Shown here: piece by piece, positions 7,964 through 14,879 of the stretch
Layout: every line of letters begins with the position of its first letter
Position numbering within the stretch: position 1 is the stretch's first letter
Assembly (NCBI GenBank): GCA_904393845.1
Contig: CAJFNB010000020.1
Span: 1-25,038 of the forward strand
Reading direction: 5' to 3'
DNA length: 25,038 nucleotides
Origin: Alloclostridium intestinigallinarum
GTDB taxonomy: Bacteria > Bacillota > Clostridia > Christensenellales > UBA3700
The notes under the pieces: model-generated
The model's database searches: none
Told to the model about the DNA's origin: nothing
The model's input: only the letters and a program-made list of their open reading frames with translations
Position numbers and translations under genes: made by a program

Positions 7964-7980
7964 ACAGAGGAGGAATAAAT

Positions 7981-8697
7981 ATGAAGATTCGTTCCCACGC
8001 CGAACGCGTCAAAAAAGCCAATGAATATGTAAAGAAATTCCGTGCGGAAGGTAAATCCATCAACATCTTCGACAGAGAAGCCATTGTGGAATACCTTCTT
8101 CTGGAAGACCTATGCAATTACGCAAAGGATAATGTCGTGGAGATGCGCGCGATAGTCGAAGGCAAAGGAAAAAAGCTGAGTTCAAAGGGCGGAAGACTTG
8201 CGGCGTCGACAAAAGCACGCGAATATGCAGCGTTGGCGAAAGGATTGCAGACTTTGACCGAAGTCGTATATTTAAAGATTCAAAACGGTGAATACTCTTC
8301 CGTCTGGAAGATGATTCCCGAACACATTCTGATGAAGATGGCAAGGTCGCAAAAATATCTGACGCAATTTATTGCAATAGTTACGGATATGCTAAAAGAA
8401 TCCAAGAACGATATGCAGTTTGCGGAGTTCGGGTATCAAAAAGTGGACGAAGAAATCGACCGTATTGAAGCGGAGATCAAGAATATGGACGAGATAAACA
8501 GCGTCGGCGGACTGGAAAATGTCTTAGATCCGTTGTTTGATCCCGAATCAGATGAAAATAAGGCGTTTGTAAACGCGTTGGACGACAATGTTCCGGCGAA
8601 TACCGAAAACATTGTCAGGGATATCGAGAGCGCGCTGAGCGAATTGCTCAAACTCGGCGACAAAAAGAAAAACAATTCGGGCGACAACTTAGCGTAA
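7981..8697 (+). CDS. helical protein 2 of the ESCRT-like operon, unknown family
   Basis: This 238-residue soluble, charged protein is mostly helix and has a very basic N-terminus (KIRSHAERVKKANEYVKKFR) that could contact acidic membranes or nucleic acid. Residues 95-140 resemble the first gene product (NGE...M...IVTDMLK), suggesting duplication. The last 60 residues are acidic, with an LDPLFDPESDE segment at about 182-191 followed by a short helix (ENIVRDIESALSELLKL). This layout, a basic helical core then a flexible acidic tail ending in an amphipathic helix, recalls ESCRT-III subunits, but there is no sequence match I would rely on. The ribosome binding site is strong (GAGGAGG), 17 bp after the previous stop. 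Confidence 0.85.
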   Translation: MKIRSHAERVKKANEYVKKFRAEGKSINIFDREAIVEYLLLEDLCNYAKDNVVEMRAIVEGKGKKLSSKGGRLAASTKAREYAALAKGLQTLTEVVYLKIQNGEYSSVWKMIPEHILMKMARSQKYLTQFIAIVTDMLKESKNDMQFAEFGYQKVDEEIDRIEAEIKNMDEINSVGGLENVLDPLFDPESDENKAFVNALDDNVPANTENIVRDIESALSELLKLGDKKKNNSGDNLA

Positions 8698-8710
8698 TCG
8701 CCCTTAATGC

Positions 8711-8727
8711 CCGCATAATCAATGCGG
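8711..8727 (+). other. small intercistronic hairpin
   Basis: CCGCAT (8711-8716) pairs with ATGCGG (8722-8727) around a 5-nt loop. An A run follows, not a T run, so it is not a terminator on this strand. It may be an mRNA processing or stability element between helical proteins 2 and 3. Confidence 0.4.
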
Positions 8728-8750
8728 AAAAAATATATCGGAGGAAAAAG

Positions 8751-9392
8751 ATGAAATCGAAAAAAGAAAAAGAACTCGAGCAGGAACTCGAGAGGAAAAA
8801 GGCGCTTGCGCAGGCTTTTACGGAGTTTGATATGACCATTAGGAAGCTGGACGCACATGCTGAACAGATGAAAGACAGCATAGACAGCGCTGCAATACGC
8901 AACGACATTGAAAGGGTCAAGGTGCTTATTTCACAAAGGGTTGCTATATGCCAAGTGAGCAACTTTTTGAGGGAAACCAAAGAAAATCTCATGCTCGGTG
9001 TGCATACGGCTCAGGCGTTGGCGTCTTTGAAGAACCTTCCCGGTGCGGTTAGTGCATGCAAGGGATTGCTCTCTGAAATGCCCGATATTGAGGGGTTGAA
9101 GAAGATGTCGAAAAAGGTGTTTTCCGATATGCAAAAGGCCACTTCGGTGTTCCAACCTTTAAACGATGCCCTTTCGGAAGCGGTTACGCCGAAAGCTGTC
9201 TACTCCAGTTTGCTTGACGGCAGCGACATTACGGAAAGCGAGCAGTATAAAGCCGAGTATGAAGCAATGTTGGAAAGGGTGAAGAGCAAAGTAGCCCCCG
9301 ATCCTATCGCCAAGGCCGCGGAATCCAAGGCGAGCAACACCGGCGAAATCGACTACGCCGGACTTATCGACGAAGAGAATAAAAAGAAGTAA
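8751..9392 (+). CDS. charged helical protein 3, tentative ESCRT-III/Snf7-like subunit
   Basis: This 213-residue soluble protein has four parts: a lysine/glutamate-rich N-terminal helix (residues 2-20), two long helices to about residue 95, shorter helices (about 98-145: LPGAVSACKGLLSEMPDIEGLKK), and a flexible tail ending in IDYAGLIDEE and lysines (200-213). Basic first helix, helical hairpin, short helices and a C-terminal tail peptide is the ESCRT-III layout, and the gene sits 7 bp upstream of a Vps4-type ATPase, as expected if that ATPase acts on it. The resemblance is architectural and not motif-based. The tail motif recurs in the RuvB-like protein. A good GGAGG site precedes the ATG. Any long helical adaptor is an alternative reading. 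Confidence 0.7.
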   Translation: MKSKKEKELEQELERKKALAQAFTEFDMTIRKLDAHAEQMKDSIDSAAIRNDIERVKVLISQRVAICQVSNFLRETKENLMLGVHTAQALASLKNLPGAVSACKGLLSEMPDIEGLKKMSKKVFSDMQKATSVFQPLNDALSEAVTPKAVYSSLLDGSDITESEQYKAEYEAMLERVKSKVAPDPIAKAAESKASNTGEIDYAGLIDEENKKK

Positions 9393-9399
9393 TTGACTT

Positions 9400-10605
9400 A
9401 TGGCCGAAACAGGTATGCATGAAGTCTTTCAGTTAAAGGTTAAATCCTTTAACGAAGCAGTCAGGTCGGGCGACATCGCCGATGCCGCCCGTATCGCCGG
9501 AGATATCGTGGCGATGGGTATCCGTGAGTTGATGAAAACGGAAACATCGCCGAGTATCAGACAGGTGTATGCTAAAAGCAGCCAGGCGGTACTCGATTGG
9601 ATGGTAACAGCGGTTGAAAACTCGACCGTGCCTTCACATGTGGGTGTGGCAGGGGAAACAGACGACCCCTATTATTCGACAAAACAATGGTTTTCGGATG
9701 AAGTGCCCAATCTCAACTTTACGGATATTGTCGGAGTGCAGAGTGTGAAGGACACGTTTATGACGGACATCATAGCGCCTCTTAACCCTGAATTCAAGGA
9801 TATCTATCGGAGATTCAGGGGAGATCAGATGGGTAGCCAGATCCTGCTGTACGGTCCGCCGGGTACCGGTAAAACGCACATTGTAAAATGTCTGGCAGGT
9901 GTGCTGAATTGTAAAATTGCCGTGGTGCAGACAAGTGAAGTGCTTGCCAGCGTCGTGGGCGTTGCCGAGAAGAATATGCGGGATATTTTTTCGCAGGCGG
10001 CGGAGCTGGACAGATGTATCATTTTCCTGGATGAAATAGACAGTCTGTGTAGCGACAGAGAATCCATAGATTCAAACCATACCAAATCAGTGCTTACCAC
10101 CATGCTTACCTGTATGGACGGTTTTACCAAGACAATAAAGCCGGGGCAACTCAGAATAGTGGTCGCGGCAACGAACGTTCCCTGGAAACTGGATCCCGCG
10201 CTTAAGCGCGGCGGGCGTTTTGAAACACAAATATATGTACCGTTGCCTGATGAGAGCGCCCGCAGAAAGTTTATAGATCAAGGTATATCAAAAATACCGC
10301 ATGCCGCCGATGTAACTGCCGATTGGCTGCAAGCAAAGCTTAAAGGTTATTCGGGCGCTGATATTAAGGCTGTAATCAGGCAGACAGCAAACGCTCCCAT
10401 GCGCAGAGAACTTCTTAATATTATAAGCGGCGGGAATCAAAAGGGAGAACATATAACCAGAAAGGATTTTGAAAATGTGCTGAAAACATATATCAATCCG
10501 GTAACCAACGAAATGTTGCTGCGCTTCAAAGCTTACAGTATGGGTATAAGCTACGAAGAGCTTATGGTGTATATGGATAAAATAAGCAAGGGCAAAAAGG
10601 AATAA
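9400..10605 (+). CDS. Vps4/katanin-type AAA ATPase with an N-terminal MIT-like domain
   Basis: This 401-residue protein has an N-terminal three-helix region (about 6-75) resembling an MIT domain, a linker to about 100, and a single meiotic-clade AAA module. That module has Walker A GPPGTGKT (152-159), Walker B IIFLDEID with Glu212 followed by SLCSDR, sensor Asn259, VPWKLDPALKRGGRFE with arginine fingers (Arg270/Arg273), and PLPDESAR. The C-terminal PVTNEMLLRFKAY resembles the Vps4 C-terminal helix. Vps4 pulls ESCRT-III subunits out of membrane filaments. The pore loop aligning with the Vps4 Lys-Trp pair reads Ser184-Val185-Val186, without the aromatic. There is no clear Shine-Dalgarno, so translation probably depends on the upstream gene 7 bp away. 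Membership of the AAA clade is secure; the MIT-like call is inference. Confidence 0.9.
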   Translation: MAETGMHEVFQLKVKSFNEAVRSGDIADAARIAGDIVAMGIRELMKTETSPSIRQVYAKSSQAVLDWMVTAVENSTVPSHVGVAGETDDPYYSTKQWFSDEVPNLNFTDIVGVQSVKDTFMTDIIAPLNPEFKDIYRRFRGDQMGSQILLYGPPGTGKTHIVKCLAGVLNCKIAVVQTSEVLASVVGVAEKNMRDIFSQAAELDRCIIFLDEIDSLCSDRESIDSNHTKSVLTTMLTCMDGFTKTIKPGQLRIVVAATNVPWKLDPALKRGGRFETQIYVPLPDESARRKFIDQGISKIPHAADVTADWLQAKLKGYSGADIKAVIRQTANAPMRRELLNIISGGNQKGEHITRKDFENVLKTYINPVTNEMLLRFKAYSMGISYEELMVYMDKISKGKKE

Positions 10606-10613
10606 TAACCGAA

Positions 10614-11696
10614 ATGAACGCACAGCAACTATTAACGCTTTACTATAATAATGCGCGTGAAATGGCAAGGCACAATAACAGTGCCGCTGCCCGTGAATAT
10701 GTGCTCAAAATTTTATATATGGCGAAGGATACATATGAGCGCGCCAAATACACTGATATTCATAAGGCGGTTCAAACAGGTGCATTTATAGAAAAATGGC
10801 TTAATGTTGCGCGCGAATTGAGGGAAAACGGCGTGACCGAATTTGTAAGGCTGTGCTTTGAATTGGAAGAGGTGCAGGAGCCTCTGCTTCCGGTTAAAAG
10901 TAAGAGGGCAAGAAAGTCCACCGTACCCGACGAGCCTGTTAAAGACAAGTCATCATCAAAAGAAAAAGATGCTGAGCCTGACGGCAAGGCGGTTGCGTCC
11001 GGCAATATTCAAGACGAAGATAAAGACGAAGCTCCGCCCGATTTTTCCCAAATAGTGGCGGAAGCTTCGGAACAGGGGTGGTGTGCCGATATTTTCGACA
11101 AAAACAAGAATGCCGTAGTGGAGATAATTGCGGCAGGTGCGGATACCACTTCCTGCGGAACGGGATTTATTATCTCAAAAAACGGTTACCTTATTACAAA
11201 CGACCATGTAGTATACAATCGCGAAAGCAATATATATCACAGACGTTTGAAAATCGGTTTTTTCGGAGGAAAAAGGCGGTATACACTCAAGGTCTTGTTT
11301 TCCGATAAAAAAAGAGACATCGCATTGTGTGAATTCGACCCGAAAGAAGTCGGTGAATTCGATGTGATAAAAATGACGGACAATTATTCTGCGGTTATGC
11401 CGGGTGCCGATTGCCTTGTTATAGGGAACGCTTTCGGAATGGGGCTTGCGCCGTGCGTAGGTATTATCCGTTTTACGAAAAACGACTTCGGCGATCTTGT
11501 CTATACTGTTCCATCCAATCCCGGAGATTCGGGCGCGCCCGTTCTGAACAGAAGCGGCGTGTGCATAGGTGTGAATAAATCGAAAAGCGTAGCTATCAAC
11601 GGGGAGAGCGCAGACGGGTATTCAAACGCTACTCCTATGGATGATGTGAAAAAGCTACTTGATAAGTGGACAAAAGCAAACGATATAAGTTTGTAA
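10614..11696 (+). CDS. cytoplasmic trypsin-like serine protease with an MIT-like N-terminus
   Basis: This 360-residue protein has an N-terminal helical domain (about 2-75) like those of the two neighbouring ATPases, a low-complexity charged linker (about 95-140), and a chymotrypsin-fold protease of the HtrA/Deg type. The catalytic triad is His198 (TNDHVV), Asp235 (KRDIAL) and Ser306 (GDSGAP). SCGTGFIISKNGYLITNDH is the usual N-terminal barrel segment. There is no signal peptide, transmembrane helix or PDZ domain, so it should act inside the cell and probably docks through its N-terminal domain. It may cleave a filament subunit or a client when the assembly is triggered. The start lies 8 bp after the ATPase stop, with only a weak AAGGAA, suggesting coupled translation. 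Confidence 0.88.
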   Translation: MNAQQLLTLYYNNAREMARHNNSAAAREYVLKILYMAKDTYERAKYTDIHKAVQTGAFIEKWLNVARELRENGVTEFVRLCFELEEVQEPLLPVKSKRARKSTVPDEPVKDKSSSKEKDAEPDGKAVASGNIQDEDKDEAPPDFSQIVAEASEQGWCADIFDKNKNAVVEIIAAGADTTSCGTGFIISKNGYLITNDHVVYNRESNIYHRRLKIGFFGGKRRYTLKVLFSDKKRDIALCEFDPKEVGEFDVIKMTDNYSAVMPGADCLVIGNAFGMGLAPCVGIIRFTKNDFGDLVYTVPSNPGDSGAPVLNRSGVCIGVNKSKSVAINGESADGYSNATPMDDVKKLLDKWTKANDISL

Positions 11697-11714
11697 ACAC
11701 AGAAAGAGAAAGTG

Positions 11715-11731
11715 TTCACCACGGCGGTGAA
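11715..11731 (+). other. small hairpin just before the RuvB-like gene ribosome binding site
   Basis: TTCACC (11715-11720) pairs with GGTGAA (11726-11731) around a 5-nt loop, directly before AAAGGAGAG. It could tune access to the ribosome binding site, but nothing else supports regulation. Confidence 0.35.
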
Positions 11732-11745
11732 AAGGAGAGATACAT

Positions 11746-13377
11746 ATGGAATTCAAGGAGATTTTTTTAGCCAAGTACAGGGTTGCCCGCGCCGCTGCCA
11801 TTGCCGGCGAAAAAGTAAAAACCCTGGAAGCGTTGAAAGACCTGGAGAAGACGTTTAAGGACCAGGCTTTTGCCGATAACGATGACAGCATCTCTGTTAA
11901 AGCCACACTCAGGCTTTGGGCGGAAACATGGCGTAAGCTGGCGGTGATCATCGAAGAAAAGGGGCTTGACGATTCCGCCGTGACATCGTTTTTCGGCTTG
12001 AAAAAGAAGGTATCTCCATTTATTCCCGTAAGTCCGGTTGGTGACGGAGTGGATTCCGATATCAGCAACACTCGCACGCCCCGAGCTGATAATATAGGCG
12101 GCTTCGATATAAGCGGGCTTATCGATCCGGATTATAATGCGGACAAAAAGGAACAGCCGCAGGATGGAGCGGCAGAAGACAAACCGTCGGAGTCCGGAGA
12201 AGATAATACCGTAGTAGCGCCCGATGACGGAAGTATTGACGGCGATGCCGATGTTCCCGAAGGAAAGAACTCCGGAGATGATGCCGGTGCGAAGGGAAAA
12301 AGCGTTGAAAACCCCGTCCCGTCTGCGGAAGAGGATGAAAAGGACGGTGAAAGTGTTACGGGAGAACTGCCTGTGGCTGAAACCCCCGCAAAGCTTACCC
12401 CGCAACAGGCAATGGAGCCGCAGTCACTTGAAGAGTTTGTCGGTCAACAGCACGTAGTGAAGCCGTTGCTTAAAGAAGTTGCCATTGCAAAAAACGAAGG
12501 AAGACATCATCTTGATAATGTATTGCTTTTCGGCAATCCCGGATTGGGTAAGTCCACGTTGATGAAGTTGCTTGCAAAAGCTCTCGGCGTCAGATTCGAG
12601 TTTCTGGATTGTTCGCAGTTCAGAAGAAGCCAGGAGTCGCTTAAAGGTCTGCAGAACTTTTTCATGCGCATTGCCCGTGAAAATGTTCCCGTTGTTATCG
12701 GACTTGACGAAATTCACAAGTTAAGCAACGATTTGCAGGAAAGTCTGCTTATTTTGCTTAACGACAGGGTGTTCGTTTCCCCGCCCGATGTAAACGGAAA
12801 TATAAAGCGTATTCCCATTCCCGAATTTACGTTTGTCGGAGCGACGACAAACGACGAAGAAGTGATAGACACTTTAAAAAACCGTTGTATTCGCCTCACA
12901 TTCCAGCTGGTAGACTACTCACATGACGAGTTGCGCCAAATTTACCTGAACAAGGTAGCTGCAAGGGGACTGAGTATCACCGAAGAGGCAATAGAAGCCT
13001 GCATACCCCGTAGCCGCGGCGCTATCAGGTATGTAAACGCCATTGTGGAAGGACTGAACAGCGCGCTTTACGATGACGAAGGCCGTAGAATGTCCGACAA
13101 TGTCGACCTTGCCACAGCGTTGAAGTATTTTAACGAAAAAGGTATAGATTCTGTCGGGCTTTATCCCAAGGACCTTGAAATTATGCGCGTAATAGCAACC
13201 GCGCCCAACGGCGTTATCGGCGTAGCGGAGCTTTCCGCCCGCGTGGGTCTTACCGAGAAAAAGTATGTGTCCGAATATGAGCGCTATCTCATTAAAATCG
13301 GCTTTGTCAATATCATCAACGGCAAAGGCCGCAGCCTCAGCGATAAAGGCATTGCGCATTTAAAGGCGCAGAAGTAA
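11746..13377 (+). CDS. RuvB-like AAA+ ATPase with an MIT-like domain and a long acidic linker
   Basis: This 543-residue protein begins with a helical domain (about 2-75) matching the N-termini of the two preceding enzymes, then an acidic disordered linker (about 95-215) containing FDISGLIDPD (120-129). The remainder is RuvB-like from end to end. It has LEEFVGQQHVV, Walker A GNPGLGKS (263-270), Walker B GLDEIH (319-324), sensor 1 GATTND (365-370), a likely arginine finger at Arg380, sensor 2 SRGAIRYVN with Arg428, and a winged helix at about 475-540 (KYVSEYERYLIKIGF). RuvB normally drives Holliday junction migration and is about 330-350 residues with no such extension, and no ruvA or ruvC lies nearby. 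A protein-remodelling job in this operon seems likelier than recombination; this is inference. The ribosome binding site is AAAGGAGAG. Confidence 0.9.
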   Translation: MEFKEIFLAKYRVARAAAIAGEKVKTLEALKDLEKTFKDQAFADNDDSISVKATLRLWAETWRKLAVIIEEKGLDDSAVTSFFGLKKKVSPFIPVSPVGDGVDSDISNTRTPRADNIGGFDISGLIDPDYNADKKEQPQDGAAEDKPSESGEDNTVVAPDDGSIDGDADVPEGKNSGDDAGAKGKSVENPVPSAEEDEKDGESVTGELPVAETPAKLTPQQAMEPQSLEEFVGQQHVVKPLLKEVAIAKNEGRHHLDNVLLFGNPGLGKSTLMKLLAKALGVRFEFLDCSQFRRSQESLKGLQNFFMRIARENVPVVIGLDEIHKLSNDLQESLLILLNDRVFVSPPDVNGNIKRIPIPEFTFVGATTNDEEVIDTLKNRCIRLTFQLVDYSHDELRQIYLNKVAARGLSITEEAIEACIPRSRGAIRYVNAIVEGLNSALYDDEGRRMSDNVDLATALKYFNEKGIDSVGLYPKDLEIMRVIATAPNGVIGVAELSARVGLTEKKYVSEYERYLIKIGFVNIINGKGRSLSDKGIAHLKAQK

Positions 13378-13388
13378 GGGGGGAGAAT

Positions 13389-14864
13389 ATGTGGTATAAT
13401 GGAATCACCAAATTCGATTTATTTAACTGGATTGACGAAAGTAACATAGAAACAAACGAAAAAAATGACTTGAAGACAAGAATAAATACAATAGTAAGAG
13501 GAGATGGTGGGTTATTTGAGGATTTGCCAGATACATATAAGATTAACATTGGATCTAAAAATGGCGTTAGTTGTTTACATGTGCTAAACAAAAGGCGTTA
13601 TGGAGAGGAGAAGAAAAAGAGTATTTTTGACTTGATGTTGAAACGTTTAGAATGGAAAGAGCGTTTATTGACTCAATTGAAAGAGTTTGCTTCGAAAATT
13701 AAAGCCGTTTCTATCGACGAAAGTATTAAAAATACCGAAAGTTACTTAGCTTATAGGAAATTAGTAAGAAGAAAGCTAGAACGTGTTTTTAATGTAGTTA
13801 GTATAATTTGTGCGTTAATGGCGTTAGCATTGTTTGGTATGGTTATTGCGGATGCAATAGTATCATTTGATAATGATGGCATTATATATAAAATTATAAC
13901 GCCTGGGACTACGATGTGTGGTATTTTGGATTTTATTTTTGGGGTATGCTTTGCTAATATTGAAAGAGCGGAGGATGATAGGGAAAGGATTTTTATGTTA
14001 GCAATTGCCAGGGATCAGAAAAAAAGTTTGAGAAATACAAATAAGGAACTAGAACAAAGAAATAAAGAATATGAAAGTCATAATAATAATCTAAATAAAC
14101 TAGTTGAAGAACTGAAGACAAGCAATAAAAAGTATGATAGTAAACTAAAAGAACAAAAAGTATTAGTTGAAGAATTGACGAAAAAAAATGATGAATTAAC
14201 TGACACAATTAATAAAGCGAAAGGAATAGGTGAAAGCTACTCGTTGCAACAAGAAAAATTAGAACAAAAAGAAGTAAAACTTAGAATATGTGAACAGTGC
14301 CACGTGCCTTTGGAGAAAGTGTGTAATGTTTGCGGGCATAAGAATGGTATGGCTTATTACGATGAGGCTGATAACGCTTATGTAAAACGCGCGAAAAACA
14401 ATAATGGCGCGCTATGCGGTGATGGTTGGCTAGCAATAAGAGATGATATTGACGGTACTGACGATACTGCAGAGTATACCATTATATTCAGCAAGCAAAA
14501 AGTTATATTAGGAAAAAAGCTTAGTGATGAAATTACATTGCGTGACCGTGGTGTAGGAGGGCTCGATTATGTACGGAAAATAGTATTTAATCAACATGTT
14601 AAAACAATTGAGTTAGAAAGCTCTCGCGGCACTATTGAAAATGTATTTAGAAACATAGAATTAGTGGCCTTTGCTAAGCCTGATGACAACAAACAGCGAT
14701 ATCAACTTGGAAAAAATATTTTTTCGGGTTTATATGGGGTCGTGGAGGTGAAAGGGCTTGAGTATATAGCTAACGCGGAAGAAGGATGTTTTGCAGGATG
14801 GGATCAGGAGTATTGTAAGCTCGCAGGATTAAATGTGGAACAAAAATGTTTCAAAAAAAATTGA
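13389..14864 (+). CDS. membrane protein with coiled coil, zinc ribbon and possible leucine-rich C-terminus
   Basis: This 491-residue protein has no recognised full-length family. In order it shows a soluble N-terminus (1-130), two membrane segments (about 134-156 and 167-188) with a very short outside loop, a long coiled coil (about 208-298), a zinc ribbon CEQCHVPLEKVCNVCG (Cys301, 304, 312, 315), and a C-terminal region (about 370-490). That last part has spacing like BspA-type leucine-rich repeats (VRKIVF, KTIELE, GKNIFSGL, GLEYIANAEEGCFAG). Both ends should face the cytoplasm, so it could tether the operon's enzymes to the membrane or sense a client. It starts 11 bp after the RuvB-like gene, with a GGGGAG site. 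Base composition turns markedly AT-rich from here on. Confidence 0.85.
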   Translation: MWYNGITKFDLFNWIDESNIETNEKNDLKTRINTIVRGDGGLFEDLPDTYKINIGSKNGVSCLHVLNKRRYGEEKKKSIFDLMLKRLEWKERLLTQLKEFASKIKAVSIDESIKNTESYLAYRKLVRRKLERVFNVVSIICALMALALFGMVIADAIVSFDNDGIIYKIITPGTTMCGILDFIFGVCFANIERAEDDRERIFMLAIARDQKKSLRNTNKELEQRNKEYESHNNNLNKLVEELKTSNKKYDSKLKEQKVLVEELTKKNDELTDTINKAKGIGESYSLQQEKLEQKEVKLRICEQCHVPLEKVCNVCGHKNGMAYYDEADNAYVKRAKNNNGALCGDGWLAIRDDIDGTDDTAEYTIIFSKQKVILGKKLSDEITLRDRGVGGLDYVRKIVFNQHVKTIELESSRGTIENVFRNIELVAFAKPDDNKQRYQLGKNIFSGLYGVVEVKGLEYIANAEEGCFAGWDQEYCKLAGLNVEQKCFKKN

Positions 14865-14879
14865 AAAAAGGAGGCAAAA

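Noticed and set aside
8711..8727. Internal terminator splitting the accessory operon
   Set aside because: The hairpin is short and followed by A residues, not T, on the transcribed strand.
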